64,000 nt of DNA from Azolla caroliniana (lineage: Eukaryota > Polypodiophyta). Below the pieces are notes generated by a model. The model made no database searches. It had not been told where the DNA came from and worked only from the letters and a program-made list of their open reading frames with translations. Of this stretch, positions 10,807 through 21,384 are shown piece after piece (position 1 is the stretch's first letter; the number at the start of each line of letters is the position of its first letter). The stretch is taken from NCBI GenBank assembly GCA_043228905.1, contig JBHGNT010000011.1:10788001-10852000 (forward strand). Reading direction: 5' to 3'. A program made the position numbers and the translations under genes.

Positions 10807-12816
10807 ATGGCGCCTATTCTGATCGCTTATCCTTCAGCTGAAGCTCGCCATGGTCTCATCCTTCCTCTACTTGTGTCATCCAACAGCTTTCCTGTGTCCT
10901 CATCAAGGTATGAACCGGCTGGAGTCTCTTTCCATTCGCTCGCACTTCATCTCTTAGGTCTAGGACCCAGCGAAAAAGAAGAAAATGAAGAAAATCTGAA
11001 GCAGAAAGTCTCTGCTTCCTCTGATTCTTCTTTCCAGTTCAAAGGTAAGAAGAAGGTCTCTGCAGAAGGAGAACAAGATCACTATGCTTTGTTAGGCCTT
11101 AGTCATCTTCGTTATCTCGCTAATGAAGATCAGATAAGGAAATCATACAGAGAATGTGCTTTGAAGTTTCATCCTGACAAGCAAGCTTCTCTTCTGCTTT
11201 TGGAAGAGAGTGAAGACGCCAAGTTAGCAAAGAAAGAAGAGATCGATCACCATTTCAAATCTATTCAGAAAGCTTATGAAGTTCTCATCGACCCGGTGAA
11301 GAGAAGAATCTATGATTCTACTGACGAATTTGACGATGATGTTCCTTCTGATTGTTCTCCACAAGATTTCTTTAAGATTTATGGTCCAGTGTTTATTAGG
11401 AATGCTAAATGGTCTGTGGTTCAACAAGTTCCTTTTCTTGGTGATGAGAACGCCCCATTAAATGAAGTAGACAAATTCTATGACTTTTGGAATAGTTTCA
11501 GGAGCTGGAGAGAGTTTCCAGAAGCTAATGAATATGATCTTGATGAAGCAGAAAGCCGAGAACATAAGAGATGGATGGAAAGGCAAAATGCAAAGAGTTC
11601 TGAGAAAGCTCGGAAAGAAGAAAGTGCAAGAATTCGATCCATAGTAGAAAATGCTTACAAAAGAGATCCAAGAATACTGAAGAGGAAAGAAGATGAGAAA
11701 GCTGAGAAGAACAGAAAGAAAGAAGCAAGAATCCAAGCTAAAAAAGACAAGGAAAATGAGATTGCGAGGTTGATTGAAGAGGAGAAACTCAAGAAGGAGC
11801 AAGAAGAGAAGAAAGTATCAGAAGAAGTTACAGCGAAGAGGAAATTGAAAGAGAGAGAAAGGAAATTGTTGAGGAAAGAGAAATCGAGGTTACGATCTGT
11901 GGCATCGGATGTTATTAAACAAACAGATATTAGTATCACAGAGGAAGATATTGAGGATTTGTGCACTCGTCTTGATATTGATGTGATGAGACGAATATGT
12001 GAACAGATTGAAGGAAAGAATGTGGAAGAAAAAGGATTAGTTCTAAAGCAAGCATTCAAAGATCTTGAATGTCTGGTTCAAACTTCTTCTGCTACCATTT
12101 CTTTAAAAGACATTGAAAAATCGCCGGAGAGTATTGTGGAGAAGAGCAAATCATCATCCACTGGTATTAATGAAAAGAAAGAGAAACCATGGAGTAAGGA
12201 GGAAGTAGAGTTGTTAAGGAAAGCAATCCAGAAGTATCCAAAAGGGACATCTCAGAGATGGGAAGTTGTTTCAAGCTACATAGGAACAAATCGCACTGTG
12301 GACGAGATTCTAAAAGCTATTAAGACGGTTCTCTTGCAGAAGCCAGATTCCTCCAAAGCTTTTGGCTCCTTTCTAGAGAAAAGGAAGGTTTCAAATGTAG
12401 TTATTTTGTCGCCATTGTCTACACGAGATGATTCTATCATTGAACCATCTATTGAGCCAGATTCGTCAAACCCTGTGCAAAGTGGAGTAAACATTATTGA
12501 GAAGACAAAAGAAGTAGAGAATTCTTCTCTCAAGTTGTCGAATGTTGTGAAGAATGAAGAGACAGGACACAAGAAGATCGTTTTGAATGGAAGTGAGGCT
12601 ATGGCAAATGGAAGACGCATTAAAGATGATCAAGATATGTTATGGTCTGATGTGCAAGAGGGATCTCTTGTAAAAGCGTTGAAAGCATTTCCAAAGGATA
12701 CACCCCAGAGATGGGATAGGATAGCTGCTGCTGTGCAAGGCAAATCGAAGACCCAATGCTTTCGGAAATTCTCTGAGCTTAAGGAGAATTTCAGATCAAA
12801 GAAAAATGCAGAATAA
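10807..12816 (+). CDS. ZRF1: ZRF1/DNAJC2-type (zuotin-related, GlsA-like) ribosome- and chromatin-associated J-protein
   Basis: Single-exon gene of 669 codons. Start chosen at ATG 10807, the first ATG in frame. The protein begins with a region typical of plant GlsA/ZRF proteins (VSSNSFPVS..YEPAGVSFHSLALHLLG). A J-domain at about residues 90-162 follows, with the HPD triad at 122-124 that stimulates Hsp70 ATPase. Next comes the zuotin homology region (QDFFKIYGPVFIRNAKWS, VPFLGDENAPLNEVDKFYDFW). A long charged helix (about 265-385) matches the ribosome-binding part of zuotin. Two SANT/Myb-like domains lie near 460-510 (KPWSKEEVELLRKA) and 611-662 (LWSDVQEGSLVKALKAFPKD). Family members work with Hsp70 at the ribosomal exit tunnel and, in plants and animals, bind ubiquitinated H2A at Polycomb targets. 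Length and domain order are normal and I see no lesions. An AATAAA overlaps the stop codon. An intronless structure could mean an old retrocopy, but none of the usual signs remain. Confidence 0.95.
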   Translation: MAPILIAYPSAEARHGLILPLLVSSNSFPVSSSRYEPAGVSFHSLALHLLGLGPSEKEENEENLKQKVSASSDSSFQFKGKKKVSAEGEQDHYALLGLSHLRYLANEDQIRKSYRECALKFHPDKQASLLLLEESEDAKLAKKEEIDHHFKSIQKAYEVLIDPVKRRIYDSTDEFDDDVPSDCSPQDFFKIYGPVFIRNAKWSVVQQVPFLGDENAPLNEVDKFYDFWNSFRSWREFPEANEYDLDEAESREHKRWMERQNAKSSEKARKEESARIRSIVENAYKRDPRILKRKEDEKAEKNRKKEARIQAKKDKENEIARLIEEEKLKKEQEEKKVSEEVTAKRKLKERERKLLRKEKSRLRSVASDVIKQTDISITEEDIEDLCTRLDIDVMRRICEQIEGKNVEEKGLVLKQAFKDLECLVQTSSATISLKDIEKSPESIVEKSKSSSTGINEKKEKPWSKEEVELLRKAIQKYPKGTSQRWEVVSSYIGTNRTVDEILKAIKTVLLQKPDSSKAFGSFLEKRKVSNVVILSPLSTRDDSIIEPSIEPDSSNPVQSGVNIIEKTKEVENSSLKLSNVVKNEETGHKKIVLNGSEAMANGRRIKDDQDMLWSDVQEGSLVKALKAFPKDTPQRWDRIAAAVQGKSKTQCFRKFSELKENFRSKKNAE

Positions 12817-13149
12817 AGTACTATATATAATGTAGTCTCAAAACAACATTGAATGTATATACATGTTCGTTTTCATGAAAGATAAATTTCATCTGCTAAT
12901 TATATTGACTTCTATAGATAGAACTGCTTAATGTACATCACATGATACACATGCATAGGTGATCTGTAAAAACTGTGTTTGTAAATGTGGAGAACACCCC
13001 ATTCTCAATGTTTCTTTTCTGAAATTGTTCCTTGTTTCACCACAATTAATGAATCTTATGAGATGTTTGAGGAATTATATATCCATAAGAGTCCATCAAA
13101 TTCAATGGAACTTGTTATAAATGATCTTGTTAAGATAATAGCAACAACT
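12817..13149. other. 3' UTR of the ZRF1-like gene and short spacer
   Basis: AT-rich sequence with several possible plant polyadenylation elements. No gene is seen. Confidence 0.5.
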
Positions 13150-13221
13150 GGGCGTTTGGTCTAGTGGTATGATTCTCGCTTTGGGTGCGAGAGGCCGCGA
13201 GTTCGATTCTCGCAACGCCCC
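13150..13221 (+). tRNA. tRNA-Pro (TGG)
   Basis: A 72-base cloverleaf. The acceptor stem GGGCGTT pairs with AACGCCC, followed by discriminator C. The D-arm region is GGTCTAGTGGTAT (B-box-like T-arm GTTCGATTC). The anticodon stem-loop is CTCGC-TTTGGGT-GCGAG with anticodon TGG, and the T stem GCGAG/CTCGC is perfect. All stems pair, so it should be functional. Confidence 0.96.
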
Positions 13222-13306
13222 TGAGAGTATTTTGCTTTTGATGGAAGTGTTACAATGAAAATTTAGAAAAAGAACTTATAATTGGAAATGCGAAGAACTT
13301 TTATCA

Positions 13307-13380
13307 GTCCGGATGGTGTAGTTGGTTATCACGCTAGTCTCACACACTAGAGGTCTCCAGTTCGAGTCTGGGTTCGGACA
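13307..13380 (+). tRNA. tRNA-Val (CAC)
   Basis: A 74-base cloverleaf. Acceptor GTCCGGA pairs with TTCGGAC with one wobble, discriminator A. The anticodon arm is CTAGT-CTCACAC-ACTAG with anticodon CAC. The T-arm TCCAG/CTGGG has one G-T wobble around TTCGAGT. It lies 85 bp after tRNA-Pro on the same strand. Confidence 0.95.
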
Positions 13381-14219
13381 AAATTCGAGAACCTATTTTC
13401 TCATATTTTTTGCACTTGTCCCGATAAATAGATGTCGTGCCAGCATAATCTTGATAAATAAATTTCGTGCTCGCTACAAATTGTTGAGAAAGAAGTCTTT
13501 AATTTGAAGAGAAGATACAACTTTGTCTAACATTTTGTAGTTAAAAGGAACATATTTATCATGCTCACACTACAAATTGTTGATAAAAAAAAGTTTTTAA
13601 TTTGAAGATACAACTTTCTTTTACATGACGTAGTTAAAAGGAACAAAGATAGATAGAAAGAAGAAAGGATGGCATGCATGGGATATAACACTACAAAACA
13701 TCAGTGATATTCACCGTATGACTAATGCTAAAAGATGTAAGAAATTGATTGTTTCTTTTGCACCGTTCCATTGGAGGATAGCACACGTAGGTTCATTAAA
13801 TGTCCTATAGCATGTACCATTTGGAAGTACTTATCGAACATTTGGCAAGTTTTAACCTATTGTTATTTGAAACCTCAACAATGGGTTTTCTCGCAATATG
13901 TTTAAAATGGTTCAAATGATGAGATGGAGATATTGTTCCAACTTTTACGTTATTGCGAACTACAACACAATTGGAACATGTGCAATGCTTTCATGTTTTA
14001 TAATAGACACGGAGTGAAAGCCTATATAAAGAAGTTGAAAGGTATTCTCATGTGGAATTTTTGGATGTTAGAGCATGTGGGGATCATTTCCTCGAATACA
14101 TATTTAGGTTTTTTAATGACATTACAGGACACCCCTCTCCCTACATAGGCATATGATAGGTAGAGGAGACTAAGAAGTTTTGTAACTAAGTGGAATTTAC
14201 ATACAATTATTATAATTGT
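13381..14219. other. Intergenic region with a tandem duplication next to tRNA-Val
   Basis: Two imperfect copies of a segment of about 90 bp (about 13460-13551 and 13560-13648) share 'ctacaaattgttga' and 'agttaaaaggaaca'. The rest shows no recognisable gene. Confidence 0.6.
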
Positions 14220-15380
14220 GTGCTTCTACCAAAAAAAATAAAAAATATACAAGAAAATGACAGGAGAGAAAAAGAGAATGAGGGAACAAAAGTTTTATTG
14301 ACTTTATAAAAGACCACTACCGAAGCAACTTCCTTCTCATAAGAAACTAACTAATAATATTATTATTATTATTATTTTCCACACTCTCCCTTTAAGTGAA
14401 ATTTTCTAGAAGACTTGTAGATTTTCATCTTTGTTTTCAATTACATGCTTACAACAAATAATGTGTTTAGAATGTTGGAGAGGTTTTGTTAGAAAATCTA
14501 TCCACATATGATGAGCGGGAGAAAACTTTAGTTCTATCTTCATTTCAATGAGATCATGAAGAAAGTGATGTTTGAAGTCCATATGACGTATATTGTCACT
14601 CATATTCAGATCGTTGGTTAGCTTGATGCAAGATTGATTATCTCAAAACAAAGTCATTGTTGGAATAGTATTTATAGGTTAAAGTCCTTGAGAATTGATT
14701 GGATCCAAATGCCTTCTTTAGTCACTAAAGTTGCGACTACATATTTAGCTTTGGTGGATGATAATGCTACAATAGTTTGTTTCTTTAGTTTCCAAGAAAT
14801 TGCAACACCAACTAGTGTGTAGACATAACCATGTGTTGACTTACGATCGTCTATATCCCCCCCCCCCCCCCCCCTTCCAATCAGAGTCAAACCAACCAAT
14901 TAGTTTATTAGAGGGGTTTCTCCATCCTTGTACAGTGAGCTTGACTCATATTGTGTGGTCGAGTAAGTCAACGTTAAGTATACTTCAAATATTGTAGTAA
15001 TAGTTCGACAACGATCCAATGCTTTGGTCTTGGATTAGCCATGAAACGAGAAAGAAAACCAGCGGCAAAACAAATATTTGGACGCGTACAACTAACTAGA
15101 TATCTTATGCATCTCTAATTCATTGAAGACTATGTCTGAACTTTGGATGACTTCTCGAGTCTCCAAGTCCTAGACTTGGTAGACAAAATTGCCGTCAAAT
15201 CCATATCCAAGAAAAATGCATTTTCGTGACCTAGGTTCAAGCTTTCAACGTTCGTCCTTAGGCACAAGTGCATATGCTTCACAATCGAAAATTCGTAACT
15301 TTTTGTGATTTGGTGTCTTGCCGGTCCAGAGTGTTGCATAAAAGGCTGACTCCTTCCAAATTGTATCCTTAAGTGTGAAC
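14220..15380 (-). mobile_element. Decayed minus-strand Ty1/copia element (partial pol and LTR start)
   Basis: Read on the minus strand, 15375-15110 gives the integrase-to-RT linker of a copia pol (LWTGKTPNHKKLRIF, KLEPRSRKCIFLGYG, LETREVIQSSDIVF). This joins abruptly near 15085 to the RT C-terminus (SRFMANPRPKHWIVV) and then RNase H (DRKSTHGYVYTLVG, ISWKLKKQTIVALSST, DFLTKPLQHSKH). Most of RT is therefore deleted. A polypurine tract (AAAGGGAGAG) and an LTR start TGTGGAAAAT follow at about 14385, and the LTR runs left to roughly 14220 (limit uncertain). Stops and frameshifts are frequent. A C18 run at 14857-14874 lies in the RNase H part. Confidence 0.8.
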
Positions 15381-15539
15381 ACGTCCTCAAGTTAGGGCTT
15401 GAGTATATATAAGCCCAAATGTAATATTGTAGACTAAGAGAAAGAGAGAGAGAGAGAGTTACAAAAGAGAATAACAAGTTCAATCACCTTGCAACGAGTT
15501 CAACAAGTACTCGAGTTGAAGAGGAGCCTGGTCTTCATC

Positions 15540-15716
15540 AGCATGCTAGTCGAAGCTGGGTATTGAATGACTCTATATGAGTCATCATGGACAATTAGCC
15601 GAGGAAACATGAAAATCGGATGCGAATACAAGTACAATTTGTACCCACTGATGGCGATCCACCCAGAAGGGGCCGTGAATGTAGCCGATTCATCCGAATC
15701 GAACTTATGGCATTGC
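15540..15716 (+). pseudogene. Older copia pol fragment (pre-integrase region), left part of the Copia-1 insertion site
   Basis: The translation runs WTISRGNMKIGCEYKYNLYPL.. AVNVADSSESNLWHC, the protease-to-integrase linker and start of the GAG-pre-integrase zinc finger of copia pol. The motif continues at 20963 after Copia-1 (HGHMSQAGL), showing that Copia-1 split it. Confidence 0.75.
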
Positions 15717-16236
15717 TGTTGGGAAATCGGTCTCTCCGGATGGGATCCGGTGATGAATAAAGAGGAGCCAGTGAGAACTGGAAACCGGAGGAGACCTGGT
15801 GAGAACTGGAAGACATATCTGCAAATATGTTTTGAATAAGCCTATTGAGGCTATATTTGTAAATAGGCCTAAGTTCATATATGTATAAATATGACTTAGG
15901 GCAATCACTTTGTAGGTGTGTTGTTATTGTTGTTGTAATTGTTGTACAGTGAGAGCGATAGAGGGAGAGAGAGAGAGATACAAAGCGATACTCTGTTGTA
16001 ACCACCGCCTGGCGAAGGAACCAAGCTCAAGGTCATTGCCTACGAGTCTCTGATTGTACCCCTTCTCTTCATAGTGATAGTTCGGAGTCTGTGGGCTCCC
16101 GTGGTTTTTCCCTATTAGGGTTTTCCACGTAAACATCTTGTGTTCACTCTTTAGTTCCCATTTTTGTGTTCTCCATTCTCATTGAAGTGTTCAAGACTCG
16201 GTTGTGGCCGAACAATATTCCGCGTTTTTCTCAACA
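15717..16236 (+). repeat. Copia-1 5' LTR
   Basis: 520 bp, TG...CA ends. It contains a TATA-like 'tataaatat' near 15885 and a GA run. It lacks about 40 bp of a GAGAACTGGAA-type internal repeat that the 3' LTR has. Confidence 0.95.
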
Positions 16237-16239
16237 AAC

Positions 16240-16250
16240 TGGTAACAGAG
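16240..16250 (+). other. Copia-1 primer-binding site
   Basis: TGGTAACAGAG lies three bases after the LTR end and matches the initiator tRNA-Met 3' complement except at one base. Confidence 0.8.
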
Positions 16251-16265
16251 AGAACAACACAGGAA

Positions 16266-17140
16266 ATGGAAGAATCGTTCGACGACATGTTCAAGCTCAC
16301 CGGCTCCAACTACTTAGTGTGGAAGTCGAAGATGAGGGATATGCTGGTGGTTAAAGATCTTTGGTTGCCGGTTCAGTTCGAGGACAAGAGACTGGATAAG
16401 ATCGATGCCACAATGTGGGAGGTGATGCACATGAAGACGACGACATACATCCGGTGCTTCATCGACATGAGCATGTACAACAACTTCAATGAAGAGAGCA
16501 AGGCTCATGAATTTTGGGAGAAGATCGACATCATGTTCTAGAACAAGAATGCCATTAATCGGGTTTCGGTATTCCGGAAGCTAGTGAGACTCCGGTACCA
16601 GGACGACTCTAGTATGGCGGAGCACATGAAGGCCTTCCAGGGGCTAATACACCAGGCAACCTCGTTGGAAGTACCTCTTGTCGATGAGGCACTCACATTG
16701 CTCCTGCTCAGTTCCCTCTTGGATAGCTGGGAGACGTTAGTTGTCACGTTGGACAACGCCGGGCCGGAAGGAAAACAATTGTCCCTAGCAAGGGTAAAAT
16801 CAAGCTTGCTAGATGAAGAAGCTCGCCGGAAAGACCAGGAGTCCGGAACCGATTCGAAGGCCTTGGTCACGGAAGATGACCACAACTGGGGAAGAGGCCG
16901 GTATCGGAGTCCCCAAACCGAGACAAGTCGGGGAAGAGGTCGAAGTCAAGGGGGAGGCCCACGTGCTTCTATTGCGGGAAGCCAGGACACTTCCAAAAGA
17001 ACTGTCGGCATTTCCGGAAAGCAAAAGAAACCGGCACCACCGATTCGAAGAAGAGTTCGGACTGAAACGGTTCGGACCGGAGAGGCCCGGAGAGGCCCGG
17101 ATCGGAAGGGAACGTCGGCGATCGCAACAAGTGAAGAAGA
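16266..17140 (+). pseudogene. Copia-1 gag (broken)
   Basis: Starts at ATG 16266 with the copia gag N-terminal pattern LTGSNYLVWKSKMRDML. A TAG interrupts at 16539-16541, after which the frame continues (INRVSVFRKLVRLRYQDDSSMAEHMKAFQGL). The CCHC zinc knuckle (CFYCGKPGHFQKNC, near 16960-17003) is in another frame, so at least one frameshift lies before it. It would package element RNA if intact, but it cannot make a full Gag. Confidence 0.9.
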
Positions 17141-18614
17141 ACTGATGCTCATTACTGAAAAGAATGAGTTAAACCTTGTTGGCAACGAAACAACGTGGGT
17201 TGTCGATTCAGGAGTGTCGTTCCACCTGACACCGGATCGGAAATGCTTCTCATCCTACACAGCCGGTGATCATGGTTGTGTCCGGATGGGGAATGAAGGT
17301 ACATGCCGAATTGTCGGCATAGGAGATGTGTTGTTGACGACATCAACCGGATGCAAGTTGCTGCTGAAGGATGTTTGACACGTTCTGGAGGTTCGACTAA
17401 TTTACTTGATATCAGCCGGTCCGCTAGATGATGAAGGCTACACGGGTAGCATCCGGAACGGAGTCATGAAGTTCAGCAAAGGGAGTCTAATAGTGGCTCA
17501 AGCCCGGAAGATCAACACACTGTACTTGATGAATGCCCAGATATGCTGAGAAGAAGTGAACATAGTATCCGACATTGCCGGTGAGCTGTGGCACAAAAGA
17601 CTGTGTCACATGAGTGAGAAGGGGATGAAGAGGCTTGCCAAAGATAACCTCATTCTGGTGAAGGACATGCAACATGAGAAGTGCACCAATTGCTTGGCCG
17701 GCAAGCAAAAACGAACCTCCTTCCGGTCAAGACCACCGATGAGACGGAATGCACCTCTGGAGCTGGTGCATACCGATGTGTGTCAAGTGGACACGAAGTC
17801 ACATGCCGGATCGCAGTACTTCGTGATGTTCATAGATGACCACAGGTGGAAGCTGTGGGTCTCACCATTGAAGACGAAGGATCAGGTGTTATCCGTCTTC
17901 AAGGAGCTCCACACGAGAGTGGAAAGAGAAACTGGTTGGAAGCTAAAGGCAGTTCGAGCAGATAATGGAGGAGAATACTAGGGACAGTTCGAGGAGTACT
18001 ACCGATTGAAGGGAACCTGGCTCGAGTTTACTGTGCCGAAGACGCCGGAACTAAATGGGATGGCCGAAAGGATGAACCGGACCATAATGGAGAGAGTCTG
18101 GAGCATGCTAGCACATGCAAAGTTACCCAAGCCATTTTGGGCTGAGGCGCTAACAACGGTGACCTATGTGATAAATAGATCACCCTCTACACCCTTGGAA
18201 GGAGACTCACTTCAGAAAGTATGGACCGGTAAAGATGTATCTTATAGGCATCTGAAGGTGTTTGGGTGTCTCGCATATGTGCATGTTGCAAAGGATAAGA
18301 GAGCAAAGTTTGATCCAAAGTCTAGGCCATGCATATTCCTTGGATACGGCGATGATGAGTTCGGTTATCAGGTGTGGGATCTAGTCGACAAGAAGGTGTT
18401 CCGGAGTCGGGACATAGTCTTCATGGAAGACAGGACCATTGCTAATTGGGAGTCGGAGAAGAAGGTGATGAACTCCGGATCATTCAATGAAAACCAGCTC
18501 GAGAACACAAGGACTTACCTGGTTGAAAACCAGACGCTAGACGGTAACCGGATGACACTCGACGAATTGGCCGGATATGGACAAGAAATCGAACCGACCA
18601 AAGAAGAATAAGAA

Positions 18615-18645
<31 letters not shown>

Positions 18646-20400
18646 AAGAAGACACCGGAACCGGACAAGATCCCGAATTGAATTCAGATGAGGAACAAAC
18701 GGAGGGACCAACAGTCAGAAACCAGGGACGGAGATATCCTCTCCGAGAGAGAAGAGCCCCCTCGGAGATTTCCGGATGCAGAGCATGTGTTGCTAACCGA
18801 TGAGGGGGAGATGGAAAGCTTCGAAGAAGCAAAGAGGGACACCCACAGTTGCAAGTGGTTGAGTGCCATATAGGATGAGATGGACTCCCTGCATAAGAAC
18901 CACACATATGAACTGATAGAGTTGCTGAAAGGGAAGAGAGCACTCCGGAACAAGTGGGTGTACAAGTTGAAACCGGGAGATGCCGGAAATCCACCCATGT
19001 ATAAGGCCCGAATCGTGGTGAAGGGCTTCCAACAGAAGAAGGGCTTCCAACAGAAGAAGGGAGTGGATTTCGATGAGATCTTTGCCCCGGTAGTAAAGAT
19101 GACATCCATCCTGACGATATTGGGCATAGCGGAAGGCATGGACCTCGAGGTAGAGCAACTGGACGTCAAGACGACATTCCTACATCGACCTCAAAGAAGA
19201 GATCTACATGCACCAACCGGAAGGATTTGAGAGGAAAGGGAAGGAGCACCTAGTGTGCCGGCTGAAGAAGAGCCTATATGAACTGAAGCAAGCCCCCCGG
19301 CAATGGTACCGGAAGTTCGAATCCTTCATGACCGACCAAGGGTACCACAAAACGCAAGCCGATCACTGCGTGTTTGTGAAGAAATTTGACAGAGGAGATT
19401 TTTTGATACTCCTATATGTGGATGATATTATGATCGTTGGACGAGACCAAGGCAAGATTCAGATGCTAAAGAAGGCTTTGAACTGGACCTTCTCAATGAA
19501 AGACTTGGGTCCGGCAAGAAATATATTGGGAATGCACATCATCCGGGACCGGTCGAAGAAGCTGGTGTGGTTGTCACAGGAGAAGTACGTGACGAAGGTG
19601 TTTCAGCGGTTCAACATGTTGGATGCGAAACCAGTCGGATCGACACTTCTGGCAAACTGCAAGCATTCCGAAAAGCTGAGCCCGAGGACAAAGGCACAGA
19701 AGGTGGATATGATGAAGATACCATATGCCTCTACCGTCGGGAGCTTGATGTACGCAATGGTGTGTACCCGGCCGGATATCGGATATGTAGTCGGAGTGGT
19801 GAGCTGTTTCATGAGAAATCCCGGAAGAGAGCACCGGAACGCGGTCAAGTGGATACTTTGGTATTTGAAAGGCACCTCGAGCATGTGCCTCTGATTTAGC
19901 TCCGGTAAACCCAACTTGATGGATTCACGGATTCAGACATGTCAGCTGATGCGGATACCAGTCGGTCCACATCCGGTTATGTCATGACTTATGCAGGGGG
20001 AGCTGTTTTGTGGCAGTCAAGGTTGCAGAAGAGGGTTGCGTTGTCAACCATGGAGGCGGAGTACATGGTAGTTGTAGAAGCCGGCAAGGAGATAATCTGG
20101 ATGAAGAACTTCATCGGGGAGCTAGGGATCCAACAGGAGGAATACTAGCTCTACTGCGATAGTCAAAAAACCATCCACCTTGCAAAGAACGCAGCCTACC
20201 ATTCCCAGACGAAACATATCCAATAGAGGTACCATTGGATCTGGGAGAGAGTAGAAGATCAAGAGTTCGTGCTGACGAAATTCCACATGGAGGAGAACGG
20301 GTCGGACATGCTGACCAAGGTCCTGACAACCGACAAGTTGGACGCGTGCTGAAAGCGGATCGGGCTGACGAGATATCCCATGCCGGAGTGAAGGGGGGAA
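17141..20400 (+). pseudogene. Copia-1 pol: protease, integrase, RT, RNase H (broken)
   Basis: The protease motif VDSGVSFHLTP (usually DSGAS) lies near 17200. A TGA follows at 17376-17378. Integrase: the pre-integrase zinc-finger region LWHKRLCHMSEKGM is near 17590, HTDVCQVDT and VRADNGGEY carry the first two catalytic Asp, a TAG is at 17979-17981, then PELNGMAERMN with the catalytic Glu. RT: KARIVVKGF, QLDVKTTFLH, YELKQAPRQWY and LLYVDDIMIVG, with a frameshift near 19190. RNase H: SRSTSGYVMTYAGG and LSTMEAEYM, with stops at 19897, 20146 and 20224. An 18-bp duplication at 19023-19058 repeats GFQQKK. A (GAA)n run sits at 18615-18653 in the integrase-RT linker. Confidence 0.92.
18615..18653 (+). 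repeat. (GAA)n microsatellite inside Copia-1 pol
   Basis: Thirteen near-perfect GAA units in the acidic linker between integrase and RT. Confidence 0.9.
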
Positions 20401-20401
20401 T

Positions 20402-20962
20402 TGTTGGGAAATCGGTCTCTCCGGATGGGATCCGGTGATGAATAAAGAGGAGCCAATGAGAACCAGAAGAGATCCGGAAACCAGAGGAGACCCGGTAAGA
20501 ACTGGAAGAGAGCTGGTGAGAACTGAAAGAGAAGACATATCTATAAATATGTTTTGAGTAAGCCTATTGAGGCTATATTTGTAAATAGGCCTAAGTTCAT
20601 ATATGTATAAATATGACTTAGGGCAATCACTTTGTAGGTGTATTGTTATTGTTGTTGTAATTGTTGTACATTGAGAGCGATAGAGGGAGAGAGAGAGAGA
20701 GAGATACAAAGCGATACTCTGTTGTAACCACCGCCTGGCGAAGGAACCAAGCTCAAGGTCATTGCCTACGAGTCTCTGATTGTACCCCTTCTCTTCATAG
20801 TGATAGTTCGGAGTCTGTGGGCTCCCGTGGTTTTTCCCTATTAGGGTTTTCCACGTAAACATCTTGTGTTCACTCTTTAGTTCCCATTTTTGTGTTCTCC
20901 ATTCTCATTGAAGTGTTCAAGACTCGGTTGTGGCCAAACAATATTCTGTGTTTTTCTCAACA
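20402..20962 (+). repeat. Copia-1 3' LTR
   Basis: 561 bp. Apart from one internal repeat-length difference of about 40 bp and a GA-run difference, I count only about ten substitutions against the 5' LTR. Confidence 0.95.
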
Positions 20963-21085
20963 ATTGCCGACACGGTCATATGTCACAAGCCGGACTGGAC
21001 CGGTGTTGTGGGGAGTTCCGGCTACTAGGAGAAAGGGAGCCGAAGAGCACGGGAACGGGGGTGTGCACGGATGCACAAAAATAGT
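20963..21085 (+). pseudogene. Older copia pol fragment, right part of the Copia-1 insertion site
   Basis: Starts with the ATTGC duplication and continues the pre-integrase motif broken at 15716 (HGHMSQAGLDR). Coding similarity fades after about 21030. Confidence 0.65.
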
Positions 21086-21150
21086 CTTTATGTACAAACA
21101 TGTGTGAATAACATAGTATTAGTTGAGTGTTGAGGAATACTAGGTAGAAG

Positions 21151-21369
21151 GGATTTGATACGTACTTTATGGTCACACGAATAGAGGAATAAAGGTGATT
21201 GATTGGAGGAAATAGAGGAGAGAATCAAGGATTGAGAGTGGTTGTCTTAACAACCTAATGTAACGGTCTCTCCCTCCTTGAGCTAAAAAAGGAGGGAGAG
21301 AAGACTGAGGGAGGGATCCATTGATTGGAGAATGAAGTGCAACTGGACCATAAAGTACCTATCAAATCC
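21151..21369. repeat. Sequence bounded by a 24-bp inverted repeat (possible small non-autonomous DNA element)
   Basis: The left arm 21151-21174 (GGATTTGATACGTACTTTAT plus GGTC) matches the reverse complement of 21346-21369 at 23 of 24 positions. A second, inner palindrome (CTCCCTCCTT...AAGGAGGGAG) lies near 21270-21300. No target duplication is evident. Confidence 0.55.
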
Positions 21370-21384
21370 TCATAGAAAGAGAGA

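Larger units (their letters stand above)
15717..20962 (+). mobile_element. Copia-1: complete LTR retrotransposon, coding-dead
   Basis: LTRs at 15717-16236 and 20402-20962 both begin TGTTGGGAAATCGG and end CTCAACA. The 5-bp target duplication ATTGC is present at 15712-15716 and 20963-20967. A primer-binding site TGGTAACAGAG (variant of the tRNA-iMet site TGGTATCAGAG) follows the 5' LTR, and a polypurine tract AAGGGGGGAA precedes the 3' LTR. The internal order is gag, protease, integrase, RT, RNase H, which is copia. Many stops and frameshifts make it non-autonomous. Confidence 0.97.

Noticed and set aside
11458-12059. Long minus-strand open frames inside the ZRF1-like gene
   Set aside because: Antisense shadows of the Lys/Glu-rich helix coding region, giving Phe/Ser/Leu-rich nonsense.
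13322-13507. 61-codon plus-strand frame
   Set aside because: It overlaps tRNA-Val and its flank; no protein features.
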